Source: Clostridia bacterium
GTDB taxonomy: Bacteria; Bacillota; Clostridia; Oscillospirales; CAG-382
NCBI GenBank assembly: GCA_017959195.1
Contig: JAGDBE010000161.1
Coordinates: forward strand, 1 to 12,773
DNA: 12,773 bases
Reading direction: 5' to 3'
Below, piece after piece: positions 1 to 7,093 of the stretch (its first letter is position 1; the number at the start of each line of letters is the position of its first letter). A model generated the notes under the pieces. That model had not been told where the DNA came from and searched no databases. It saw nothing but the letters and a program-made list of their open reading frames with translations. The position numbers were made by a program, and so were the translations under genes.

Positions 1-465
1 GTAGGTACAGCTTACGACTCGTCCGCACTTTACGGCAAGTCGTTCTACCCGGTAGTAGCTCCCGAACCCGTTTCGGCTCCTACTTCCGCTGCAGCTGCAG
101 CTACAAACCTCAGAACACACGCAGCTCTCAGATTTACCGCAACGTCCAGCGATTACAACTCGTTTGACGCTCTCGGATTCCTTCTCTCGAGAAAAGACTC
201 GATGCAGGCATACGGCTTCACCGAACTGACTCACGAAACTCAGGTTTCCGGCCAGAACCTCTACATCGAAGCTATGTGTGTTGACGCAACTCACAACCGT
301 ATTTATGCCGACGACAACAACGGAACGAGAACCTACTCCGTACTCGCTTCCATCCCGGCAGACAAGACGGCTACAGTATTCGTAGCAAGACCGTTCGTAC
401 TTCTCAACAACTCGTATCTCTACGGTGTAGCTATGGAAGGCTGCTACGACACTCTCAGCGCATAA
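1..465 (+). CDS. C-terminal part of a probably secreted surface protein (5' end outside window)
   Basis: The frame is open from base 1, giving 154 residues before TAA at 463-465, so the gene starts upstream of the window. About 20 residues in there is a Pro/Ala-rich linker containing five consecutive alanines. It leads into a compact beta-rich region beginning LRTHAALRF and containing DALGFLLSR and VARPFVLL. This layout, a low-complexity linker followed by a beta-sandwich-like C-terminal module, resembles domains at the ends of long exported proteins of gut Clostridia; that is a resemblance from memory, not a family assignment. The codon use (AAC, TTC, CTC, TAC, AGA) looks more biased than in the neighbouring genes, which suggests high expression. 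No LPxTG motif, membrane anchor or dockerin is visible in this part. Two terminators follow directly. The function is not recognised. Confidence 0.7.
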   Translation, partial: VGTAYDSSALYGKSFYPVVAPEPVSAPTSAAAAATNLRTHAALRFTATSSDYNSFDALGFLLSRKDSMQAYGFTELTHETQVSGQNLYIEAMCVDATHNRIYADDNNGTRTYSVLASIPADKTATVFVARPFVLLNNSYLYGVAMEGCYDTLSA

Positions 466-481
466 TTGACTTAGTTCAATT

Positions 482-512
482 AAACAGCCCTCGCAAGAGG
501 GCTGTTTTTTTA
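482..512 (+). terminator. Intrinsic terminator of the surface-protein gene
   Basis: An 11-bp perfect stem pairs 482-492 with 497-507 (core CAGCCCTC / GAGGGCTG) around a GCAA tetraloop, and a run of seven T covers 505-511. It lies 16 bases after the stop codon. Read on the minus strand the same stem is followed only by TTTAATT, so it may weakly terminate the rubrerythrin transcript as well. Confidence 0.92.
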
Positions 513-529
513 TGCTTTTTTCAATTTTC

Positions 530-551
530 GGGCGGTTTTCCGCCCTTTTTT
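530..551 (+). terminator. Second tandem intrinsic terminator
   Basis: GGGCGG (530-535) pairs with CCGCCC (540-545) across a TTTT loop and is followed by six T. It lies 18 bases beyond the first terminator in the same orientation. A tandem arrangement fits a strongly transcribed upstream gene that must not read into the convergent rubrerythrin gene. Several further T-runs cover 552-580. Confidence 0.82.
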
Positions 552-582
552 GCGCCTTTTTTGCATCTTTTTTTCCTCTTTT

Positions 583-1134
583 TTATCCGCAGTCCGCGTT
601 TTTCGCAAAATAACCTTTCGGATAGGAGCAAAGCGGGCATCTGTCGGGCGGAGTATTGCCTTTTACGGTATATCCGCAGTTAAGGCAGGTCCAGGTCGTT
701 TCGGCGCTTCCCGAAAACGCGCTTCCGTTTTCCGTTTCCTTTGAAAGTTTCTTATACGTGCCCTCGTGGCTCTTTTCCACGGTGCCGGTCATGCGGAATT
801 TATCGCCGATTTCGGTAAAGCCCTCCTCGTACGCCGTTTTTGAGGCGTCGGGGTAGAGTTCGCCGCTCTCAAAGTTTTCGCCCGACGAAGCGTTTTTAAG
901 ATTCGTTATCGTGTCGCCGATTTCGCCGAGATATTCGAGCCAGATTTCGGCGTGCTCCTTTTCGTTGCCGGCGAAAGCCGAAAAGACGTCTGCGATTTCT
1001 TCAAAACCGTCTTTTTTTGCAATATCCGCAAAAATCGCGTACTTTGTATATGCCATGGCTTCGCCGTTTGCGGCGGTCCTTAAATTCTGCTCGGTTTTTG
1101 TTCCCGAAAGCGCGCTTTTTACTCTTTTTTTCAT
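583..1134 (-). CDS. rbr: Rubrerythrin
   Basis: This 183-residue cytoplasmic non-heme diiron peroxidase reduces hydrogen peroxide with electrons from NAD(P)H via rubredoxin-type carriers and protects anaerobes from oxygen. The N-terminal four-helix ferritin-like domain (about 10-135) carries the expected ligand pattern: E25 in NGEAMAYTKY, E58-x-x-H61 in NEKEHAEIW, E103/E104/E108 in the EEGFTEI segment, and E120-x-x-H123 in VEKSHEGTY. The C-terminal rubredoxin-like domain binds one iron through C150-x2-C153 and C166-x12 spacing-x2-C169 (CLNC ... CPLC). Length is normal for a two-domain rubrerythrin. The start ATG at 1134 has only a weak GAAG ribosome-binding site upstream. The gene stands alone, divergent from scpB. 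The assignment is firm; physiological peroxide reductase activity is inferred from the family. Confidence 0.96.
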   Translation of the reverse strand: MKKRVKSALSGTKTEQNLRTAANGEAMAYTKYAIFADIAKKDGFEEIADVFSAFAGNEKEHAEIWLEYLGEIGDTITNLKNASSGENFESGELYPDASKTAYEEGFTEIGDKFRMTGTVEKSHEGTYKKLSKETENGSAFSGSAETTWTCLNCGYTVKGNTPPDRCPLCSYPKGYFAKNADCG

Positions 1135-1225
1135 TTATATCTTCATTTCGTCAGTTTTTAAATATTGCGGCCCCCGGTTTATATTATGTTTTTTTGTGCG
1201 AATAAGTTAAAAATCAAATAGGAAT

Positions 1226-1254
1226 ATTATATTTAATATGTATAAAATGATGAA
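1226..1254 (-). promoter_or_regulatory. Candidate sigma-A promoter of rubrerythrin
   Basis: Read on the minus strand, a perfect -10 TATAAT (1226-1231) lies 17 bases downstream of a weak -35 TTCATC (1249-1254). Transcription would start near 1219, leaving an untranslated leader of about 85 bases. The -35 matches consensus at only three positions, so this is tentative. It stands back to back with the scpB promoter, with six bases between the two -35 boxes. I see no clear PerR box, though such control is common for rubrerythrins. Confidence 0.38.
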
Positions 1255-1260
1255 AACATC

Positions 1261-1289
1261 TTGAAAAGTGCGGTTTTTTGTGATAGAAT
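1261..1289 (+). promoter_or_regulatory. Extended -10 sigma-A promoter of the scpB operon
   Basis: -35 TTGAAA (1261-1266), a 17-base spacer, then -10 TAGAAT (1284-1289) preceded by TG at 1281-1282 as an extended -10. The predicted transcript start is near 1296. This places an in-frame GTG at 1268 outside the message and so helps fix the scpB start. Confidence 0.7.
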
Positions 1290-1306
1290 ATACTGTAATA
1301 CTTTAT

Positions 1307-1312
1307 AAGGAG
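1307..1312 (+). promoter_or_regulatory. Ribosome-binding site deciding the scpB start
   Basis: AAGGAG ends nine bases before the in-frame TTG at 1322. The nearest ATG (1317) is out of frame and only four bases away. The first in-frame ATG (1334) is 21 bases away, too far for normal initiation. Confidence 0.7.
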
Positions 1313-1321
1313 AAAAATGCC

Positions 1322-2005
1322 TTGCAGAAAGAAATGGAATTCCCGTCCGAACCGCTTTACGACGCGGAATATTTTATGCGCGCCGCGGAAGCCGCGATGT
1401 TCGCGTTCGGAAGCCCGATAAGTTTTGAAAAACTCGCAAAAGCGATAGGCGCCGACGTGAAAGACATCCCGGAGGTTCTTCGCGCCATGGCGCCGAAATA
1501 CAAGGACTCGGCGATAGAAGTTCTTGTGCTTGACGGCTACGCGCAGCTCTCCACTAAAAACGAGTATGCGGACATTGTCCGCAACACGCTTGAAATAAGA
1601 AAGAACATGCCGCTCTCACGCGCCGCCCTTGAGGTGCTTGCGATAATCGCCTACAACCAGCCGGTTACGAGGACGTTTATCGACAAGGTGCGCGGAATAG
1701 AGTCGCCGTCGGTCATAATATCCCTTCTCGACAAGGGGCTTATCGAGGAAAGCGGACGGCTTGACGCGCCGGGGCGCCCGATTTTATATTCGACGACTCC
1801 CGCATTCTTGCGCGTATTCGGGCTTGAATCGGTAGAAAAACTAAACGAAATCCCCGAGCTTGCGCTCTTTACCAGGCAGATTGCCGAAAAGAGAAACGAG
1901 CTTCTGGTTTCCGAAAAGGCGGAAAGCGCCTCGGTTCAGGTGCCGGGTCAGCTTTCGCTTGAAGGGAAAAACGACGTTCCGACGGAAGAAGAAAAAGAAA
2001 CTTAA
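1322..2005 (+). CDS. scpB: Segregation and condensation protein B
   Basis: ScpB is the winged-helix kleisin partner of the SMC-ScpAB condensin complex, which compacts and segregates newly replicated origins on the nucleoid. From the TTG at 1322 the protein is 227 residues. Two winged-helix domains occupy roughly 20-85 and 95-168. The family hallmark is clear at 99-165: SRAALEVLAIIAYNQPVTR, then RGIESPSVI and GRLDAPGRPILY. The tail after about 185 is charged and probably disordered. The start was chosen because the promoter would begin transcription near 1296 and AAGGAG at 1307-1312 is well spaced for TTG; translation from the GTG at 1268 would lack that message. scpA, its usual neighbour, is not upstream; a divergent rubrerythrin is there instead. 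rsmI follows after 15 bases, so the two are probably co-transcribed. Confidence 0.95.
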   Translation: MQKEMEFPSEPLYDAEYFMRAAEAAMFAFGSPISFEKLAKAIGADVKDIPEVLRAMAPKYKDSAIEVLVLDGYAQLSTKNEYADIVRNTLEIRKNMPLSRAALEVLAIIAYNQPVTRTFIDKVRGIESPSVIISLLDKGLIEESGRLDAPGRPILYSTTPAFLRVFGLESVEKLNEIPELALFTRQIAEKRNELLVSEKAESASVQVPGQLSLEGKNDVPTEEEKET

Positions 2006-2020
2006 GGAGTTTTAATTAAA

Positions 2021-2854
2021 ATGGCATTTGAAGTGTGCAAAGGCACGCTATACGTCGTGCCGACGCCGATAGGAAATCTTGCGGACATGACGGAAAGGGC
2101 GCTTGAGGTCTTAAAAAACGTAGATTTTATCGCGTGCGAGGACACGCGCGTTACCGGAAAGCTCCTTTCGTTTTTCGACATAAAAAGCAGTTTTGTAAGT
2201 TACCACGAGCACAACAGGAAAAAGCAGGGAAGCCTCATTCTCTCGCGGCTTCTTTCGGGTGAGAGTGCGGCGCTCGTTACCGACGCGGGCGTGCCCGCGA
2301 TATCCGACCCCGGTGAAGATCTGGTGCGTCTATGCGTTGATCACGGCGTTCCCGTCGTTCCGCTTCCCGGCGCGTGCGCGTTCGTTACGGCGCTTTGTGC
2401 TTCGGGAATGGACTCGCGCAGGTTCTGTTTCGAAGGTTTTCTGCCGTCTGACGAAAAAGAGAAAAAAGAAGCGCTTTCGGAATTGAAAAGTGAAAAAAGA
2501 ACAATGATATTCTACGAGGCGCCTCACAGACTGTCTGACACGGCAAACGTTATGCTCGAAGTTTTGGGCGACAGGAAAATTTGTGTTGCGCGCGAGCTTA
2601 CGAAATTAAACGAGGAAATAACCGTCCTTTCGCTATCACAATTCTGCGAAAAGTTAAAAAATACCCCGCCGAAAGGGGAATACGTTCTCATAATCGAGGG
2701 ATTAAAGGGCGAAAAGCCGTTTTTTGAGGGCTTGAGCATAGAAGAGCACGTCGGATTTTATATGAAGCAGGGCATGGACAAGATGAATGCGATAAAGGCG
2801 TGTGCAAAGGACAGAGGCGTTTCCAAAAACGAGATTTACAAGCATTTTATATAG
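2021..2854 (+). CDS. rsmI: 16S rRNA (cytidine-1402-2'-O)-methyltransferase
   Basis: RsmI uses S-adenosylmethionine to methylate the ribose of C1402 in the decoding centre of 16S rRNA, acting on the 30S subunit. The 277-residue protein has the full tetrapyrrole-methylase-type fold. The N-terminal strand is LYVVPTPIGNLADMT (10-24). EDTRVTGKLL (40-49) and YHEHN (61-65) follow. The SAM-binding segment is LVTDAGVPAISDPG (85-98), then PGACAFVTALCASGM (116-130), FEGFLP (137-142), and the FYEAPHRL and RELTK motifs. Length is typical. AAGGAG at 2004-2009 overlaps the scpB stop codon and lies 11 bases before ATG, linking its translation to scpB. Only two bases separate its stop from the radical SAM gene that follows. 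Confidence 0.97.
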   Translation: MAFEVCKGTLYVVPTPIGNLADMTERALEVLKNVDFIACEDTRVTGKLLSFFDIKSSFVSYHEHNRKKQGSLILSRLLSGESAALVTDAGVPAISDPGEDLVRLCVDHGVPVVPLPGACAFVTALCASGMDSRRFCFEGFLPSDEKEKKEALSELKSEKRTMIFYEAPHRLSDTANVMLEVLGDRKICVARELTKLNEEITVLSLSQFCEKLKNTPPKGEYVLIIEGLKGEKPFFEGLSIEEHVGFYMKQGMDKMNAIKACAKDRGVSKNEIYKHFI

Positions 2855-2856
2855 TT

Positions 2857-3786
2857 ATGGACAACATTTTTGACGGAAAAAAGAGGTACAACTCCTTCGA
2901 TTCGTTTTTCAAGGCGAAATTCGGCTGCAAGGTTGCGAAAATTCCGCTAAACGGCGGTTTTACCTGCCCGAACAGAGACGGAACGAAAGCATTCGGCGGC
3001 TGCATATATTGCTCGGAGAGCAAAAGCGGCGAGTTTGCGGGAAACCCCGAAGACTCCGTGGAAGTCCAGTTTGAAAAAATCAAGAGCATGATGGCTTCGA
3101 AGTGGAAGGACACGAAATACATGCCGTATTTTCAGGCGGGGACCAACACCTACGCTTCTCTTGAAAAATTAAAGCTTCTCTACGAGCCTGTGCTGAAAAA
3201 GGAAAACGTTGTCGCTTTCAGCATTGCGACGCGTCCCGACTGCATTGAAAGCGACGTACTCGATTATCTCGAAGACGTATCGAAAAGGGTATTCTTAACG
3301 GTTGAGCTCGGTCTTCAAAGCGTTTTTGACGAGACGGGCGATATTATCAACCGCCGCACGACCTACGCGGAGTTCCTTGACTGTTTTTACAGGCTTAAAG
3401 AAAGGAACATTCCCGTCTGCGTGCACCTTATAAACGGGCTTCCGAACGAGGATTACGGAATGATGATGCACAGCGTGAAAACGGTATCCGATCTTCACCC
3501 GTGGGCGATAAAACTTCACATGCTGCACATTCTCAAAGGTACGGTCTGCGAAAAGATGTATCTTGACGGAAAAATCAAGGTCTTTTCGCTTGACGAATAC
3601 GTAAAACTCGTGTGCGACGAGCTCGAAATTACAGACAAAAACATTGTGATTCAGCGCCTCACCGGCGACGGCGCGAGGGACGCGCTTATTGCTCCGCTCT
3701 GGAGCATAAAGAAGTTCGAGGTGCTCAATTCCATTGACAGGGAATTCGAAAGACGGGGCACCTATCAGGGAATTTACGCAAATTAA
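2857..3786 (+). CDS. TIGR01212/YhcC-family radical SAM protein
   Basis: This is a 309-residue radical SAM enzyme of the YhcC type. The reaction in this family is not settled as far as I know, so only the cofactor chemistry can be inferred. The 4Fe-4S cluster ligands are C37, C49 and C52 in CPNRDG...GGCIYC; this C-x11-C-x2-C spacing differs from the classical C-x3-C-x2-C but is normal for the family. Other family marks are YFQAGTNTYA, IATRPDC, ELGLQS, INGLPNE and the late QRLTGDG. The ATG at 2857 was chosen because it follows the rsmI stop by two bases and homologues begin near this point (FDGKKRYNSF). An in-frame GTG at 2800 inside rsmI would add 19 unsupported residues. No strong ribosome-binding site is visible, so translation is probably coupled to rsmI. 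Confidence 0.93.
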   Translation: MDNIFDGKKRYNSFDSFFKAKFGCKVAKIPLNGGFTCPNRDGTKAFGGCIYCSESKSGEFAGNPEDSVEVQFEKIKSMMASKWKDTKYMPYFQAGTNTYASLEKLKLLYEPVLKKENVVAFSIATRPDCIESDVLDYLEDVSKRVFLTVELGLQSVFDETGDIINRRTTYAEFLDCFYRLKERNIPVCVHLINGLPNEDYGMMMHSVKTVSDLHPWAIKLHMLHILKGTVCEKMYLDGKIKVFSLDEYVKLVCDELEITDKNIVIQRLTGDGARDALIAPLWSIKKFEVLNSIDREFERRGTYQGIYAN

Positions 3787-3813
3787 GATTACAGCCGAAA
3801 GGATGAGTAATAA

Positions 3814-4848
3814 ATGATTGAAATCAGTCATCTTGTAAAAAAATACGGAGATAATTATGCGCTCGACGACATAAGCTTTACCGTGCAGAAGGGCGAAATC
3901 GTCGGATTTCTGGGCCCGAACGGCGCCGGCAAAACGACGACGCTCAACATTCTGACGGGGTATCTGTCGGCAACCTCAGGCAGTGCGAAAATCGACGGGA
4001 TAGACATTCTTGAAAATCCCATGGAGGCGAAAAAGCACATCGGATTTTTGCCCGAACACCCGCCGCTTTACCTCGACATGACTGTCAAAGAGTATTTGAA
4101 ATTCGTGTTCGACCTCAAAAAATGCACGCTGAACAGGACGAAGCATCTTGCCGAAATCTGCGGCATTCTTAAAATCGACGACGTTTATACCCGCCCGATA
4201 AGCCACCTCTCCAAAGGTTACAGGCAGAGAGTCGGCATAGCGCAGGCGCTTATCGGAAATCCCGACATACTGATTTTCGACGAGCCCACCGTCGGTCTTG
4301 ACCCGAAGCAGATAATCGAAATAAGAAATCTCATTACGGGGCTCGGCAGAAAGCACACGATAATATTAAGTTCGCACATTCTTTCGGAAGTTCAGTCGGT
4401 ATGCGACAGAATAGTTATCATAAACAAGGGCAGAATCCTTGCCGACGCGAAAAAGGACCAGCTTGAAGTGTTCACCGGCGCAAGAAAGCTTATTGCAAAA
4501 ATTACCGGCGACAAAAAAGAGGTTCTTTCGCTCATCAACTCCATTTACGGAGTTACCCGCAGCGAGTGTCTCGACGAAGCAGACGGCGACGCGTTCTCGT
4601 ATCTTATCGAAACGCAGAGCGACGTCGACGTTCGAAAGATGCTCTTTACCAAAATTTCGCAGAAAGGTCTGTTTATGGTGGGACTTGAACCCGAAGGCGC
4701 AAGCCTTGAGGACGTATTCATCACCCTCGTAAACAAAAACGAGCCTTACAAGCCGCCGGTTGAGGAAGATGAGCCGGCTGACGAATCCGCGCAAGAATCC
4801 GAAGCGGTTTCGGAAGATAAAAATGAAAATGAAGGAGGAAACGCATAA
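3814..4848 (+). CDS. ABC transporter ATP-binding protein, GldA-like
   Basis: This cytoplasmic ATPase powers the ABC-2 permease encoded next. Motifs in order: Walker A GPNGAGKTT (34-42); GFLPEHPPLY (77-86), where the Q-loop glutamine is replaced by the PEH form typical of GldA-like ATPases; signature LSKGYRQR (132-139); Walker B ILIFDEP (152-158) with catalytic E157; D-loop GLDP; and the H-loop histidine H188. A regulatory-type C-terminal domain (about 215-310) resembles that of ABC-2 ATPases. It ends in an acidic, low-complexity tail of roughly 30 residues rich in E, D and S. Total length is 344. AAAGGA at 3798-3803 lies ten bases before the ATG. The gap to the radical SAM gene is 27 bases with no terminator, so the genes may share a transcript. 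Its stop overlaps the next ATG by one base. The substrate is unknown. Confidence 0.95.
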   Translation: MIEISHLVKKYGDNYALDDISFTVQKGEIVGFLGPNGAGKTTTLNILTGYLSATSGSAKIDGIDILENPMEAKKHIGFLPEHPPLYLDMTVKEYLKFVFDLKKCTLNRTKHLAEICGILKIDDVYTRPISHLSKGYRQRVGIAQALIGNPDILIFDEPTVGLDPKQIIEIRNLITGLGRKHTIILSSHILSEVQSVCDRIVIINKGRILADAKKDQLEVFTGARKLIAKITGDKKEVLSLINSIYGVTRSECLDEADGDAFSYLIETQSDVDVRKMLFTKISQKGLFMVGLEPEGASLEDVFITLVNKNEPYKPPVEEDEPADESAQESEAVSEDKNENEGGNA

Positions 4849-5579
4849 TGGGAGCGATTTACAAAAGAGAAATGCTCGCGTACTTTACATGCCCGACGGG
4901 CTACGTATTTGCCGCGATATTTTTCGCAATTTCAGGCGCGGTTTTCTCCATAACCACTTTCGGCGTTCAGTCGACGGGCACCGGAACGTACTTTACGTTC
5001 ATGCTTGTGTCTTTCATAGTGCTTATCCCGCTTCTCACAATGAAGCTTCTCAGCGAGGAAAGGCGCAGCAAAACCGAGCAGATACTTCTCACCACGCCGG
5101 TGAGCCTTATGGAAATAATATTTGCAAAATTCTTCGCCGCGTACACGCTGTTCACGGGAACGCTCGTAATTTCGTCGGCGGTTAACACCTACGCGCTTTA
5201 CAGAATAGCAAAAGAGCAGGAAGACGTTATCAGCAAGCTCAATCTGCCGACGGTTATCGGCAGCATCGTCGGAATACTGCTCATAGGCGGCGTTTTCATA
5301 TCTATCGGACTGTTCCTCTCGTCGCTTACCGAAACGCAGATAGTCGCGGCGATATCCTCGATAGGCGCGTTTATATTCATCTTTTTGCTGAGTGTAATCC
5401 CGTCTTTCTTTGAAAACAGCATTATAAGAACGGTAATTAAGTGGATATCCGTATTCGACAGATATTATACCTTTACCGCGGGCGTTTTTGACATTACGGC
5501 GGTAATATACTATATCAGTCTTACGGTGGTATTTCTTTTCCTGACAATACGCGTTTACGAAAAACGCAGATGGTCTTGA
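4848..5579 (+). CDS. ABC-2 type permease, GldF-like
   Basis: This is a 243-residue integral membrane partner of the preceding ATPase. About six hydrophobic segments can be seen, at roughly 16-38, 48-66, 92-118, 134-158, 164-186 and 213-236. Between the second and third is the conserved cytoplasmic coupling segment of this permease group, SEERRSKTEQILLTTPVS (69-86), which contacts the ATPase. AAGGAGG at 4832-4838 lies nine bases before the ATG, which shares its A with the upstream TAA (TAATG). This predicts coupled translation and equal stoichiometry. Single permeases of this length normally work as dimers. The family includes gliding-related GldF and other uncharacterised exporters. The cargo, if any, cannot be read from the sequence. 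Confidence 0.93.
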   Translation: MGAIYKREMLAYFTCPTGYVFAAIFFAISGAVFSITTFGVQSTGTGTYFTFMLVSFIVLIPLLTMKLLSEERRSKTEQILLTTPVSLMEIIFAKFFAAYTLFTGTLVISSAVNTYALYRIAKEQEDVISKLNLPTVIGSIVGILLIGGVFISIGLFLSSLTETQIVAAISSIGAFIFIFLLSVIPSFFENSIIRTVIKWISVFDRYYTFTAGVFDITAVIYYISLTVVFLFLTIRVYEKRRWS

Positions 5580-5614
5580 AAAAGGCAGAGAAAAAAGTAT
5601 GAGAGGGAATGGAA

Positions 5615-7093
5615 ATGAATAAACGTTTTTCATCAGCAAAATTCAAATACGGTTCTGTTGCGTTGACGTTCACAATAGTTTTCGTAATATTCGTGATACT
5701 TTTCAATGCGATTTTTTCGGTTGTTGCCAACAAAAAGGGCGGTTTTTACGTTGACCTTACCGGAGAACAGATTTATTCTCTGTCGGAGCCGACTCTCGAC
5801 GCGATAAGCGGACTTCAGAAGAACGTAGAGATAATCTTCTGCATGACGGAGGACAAGCTCGACGATTCGACCGAAATGTCGTATATCAAAAGGCTTGCCG
5901 AAAAATACGTTTCAGCGAGCGACAAGATATCCGTTTCTTACGTTGACTGCGTAAAAAATCCGACGTTCTTCAACCAGTTCAAGAAGTCGAGCACAGACAC
6001 CATATCCATGACGTCTGTCATAATAAACTGCGCCGAAAACAAGAGATACGTCGTGTATAAAGCGGAAAACTTCTTCAAATTCACGTCGGAAACGCCTACC
6101 AGAATATTTGCATATGACGGCGAAAACAAATTTACGAGCGCTATAATGCAGGCGGCGCTTAACACGATGCAGAAGGCGGCGTTTATAAAAGGACACGGAG
6201 AACTGCACAGCGACGCGTTCAGCGCACTGCTCGTAGAGCAGGGATACGAAGTATCCGACATAAATCTCAAGGAAACAAGTGCGGAAGAGCTCGCGCAATA
6301 CAATCTTCTCATAATCTGCAATCCCCTGTATGACTATACGGGCATTTCCGATATGCAGGAAAACAGAGTTAACGAGATAAGCATGCTTAACGATTATCTG
6401 AACAAGAATTTCGGAAATCTTATGGTGTTTATAGATTACGAAACTCCGGGTCTCAAAGAATTCTCGGCATTCCTCGCCGACGACTGGGGAGTTTCGCACA
6501 GCGAAGGCGGACTTATAGTTGAGAGCGCCGACTCGGCGGTTTCGTCGCTTGTCGCAACCTTTATTGGAACACCCGACTCGACCGGCGAATACGCGACGAA
6601 AATACACGCGTCGGTTACTAAATCGGGCGCACAGGCAACGCTGTTCGGCTATGCAACTCCTTTGAATATAGAGTTTTCGGAAAAGGCGAACAAGAAAGTA
6701 GACGCCGTTTACAGAACTTCAAAGAAGGCTCAGCTCTACAAAGACGGAGAAATCGTATCCGCTTCGTCCGCGCCCGTTATGACGCTGTCGACGTATACGA
6801 AGGTTTACAACAACAGTAAAAAGCAGGCAAACGTTCTCGTATGCGGTTCTATCGATTTTCTCAACCACATTTCGAACAATGCATACGCAAACGCCGACAT
6901 TTTAAAGAGCGCGTTTGCTCTCATGGGCAACGTAAACGTGGTTACGGGCATAGATTACAAGGTAATTGAGGACACGACGATTACGGTGTCCCAGAAGGCG
7001 TTCAGGGCAAACGTAATCAGACTCTCGGTTATCATCCCGCTCATAATTGCGGCAATCGGAATATTTGTTTATATAAAGAGGAAAAAGGCTTAA
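5615..7093 (+). CDS. GldG-like ABC-associated membrane protein
   Basis: This is a 492-residue GldG/ABC_transp_aux-type auxiliary subunit. One membrane helix near the N-terminus (13-37) is followed by YVDLTGEQIYSLSEPTLDAI (45-64), typical of the family. A large, probably extracytoplasmic, region follows, including a Rossmann-like segment starting AAFIKGHGELHSDAF. A C-terminal helix (about 467-488) ends in the basic stop-transfer KRKKA. The large domain therefore probably sits outside the membrane between two anchors. ATG 5615 is preferred over ATG 5609: GAGGG at 5603-5607 is seven bases from 5615 but only one from 5609. The gap from the permease gene is 35 bases. Its stop overlaps the next gene's ATG (TAATG). 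In Bacteroidetes GldG works with GldA and GldF in gliding; a gliding role in Clostridia is not implied, and the job here is unknown. Confidence 0.9.
   Translation: MNKRFSSAKFKYGSVALTFTIVFVIFVILFNAIFSVVANKKGGFYVDLTGEQIYSLSEPTLDAISGLQKNVEIIFCMTEDKLDDSTEMSYIKRLAEKYVSASDKISVSYVDCVKNPTFFNQFKKSSTDTISMTSVIINCAENKRYVVYKAENFFKFTSETPTRIFAYDGENKFTSAIMQAALNTMQKAAFIKGHGELHSDAFSALLVEQGYEVSDINLKETSAEELAQYNLLIICNPLYDYTGISDMQENRVNEISMLNDYLNKNFGNLMVFIDYETPGLKEFSAFLADDWGVSHSEGGLIVESADSAVSSLVATFIGTPDSTGEYATKIHASVTKSGAQATLFGYATPLNIEFSEKANKKVDAVYRTSKKAQLYKDGEIVSASSAPVMTLSTYTKVYNNSKKQANVLVCGSIDFLNHISNNAYANADILKSAFALMGNVNVVTGIDYKVIEDTTITVSQKAFRANVIRLSVIIPLIIAAIGIFVYIKRKKA

Noticed and set aside
1224..1239. Inverted repeat ATATTA-TATT-TAATAT as a PerR-like operator
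   Set aside because: It does not match the 7-1-7 PerR box, and pure A/T symmetry of this length is common by chance in such a promoter region.
1268..1321. Longer scpB from GTG at 1268
   Set aside because: The GTG lies upstream of the predicted transcript start near 1296 and inside the promoter, and it has no ribosome-binding site.
4932..5639. Minus-strand frame of 235 codons opposite the permease gene
   Set aside because: It is antisense to a clear ABC-2 permease. The predicted protein is a Tyr/Arg-rich string with no domain, as expected from the complement of this codon use.
5912..6607. Minus-strand frame of 231 codons opposite the GldG-like gene
   Set aside because: Shadow of the real gene: no recognisable motif, no ribosome-binding site, and wholly inside a better supported frame.
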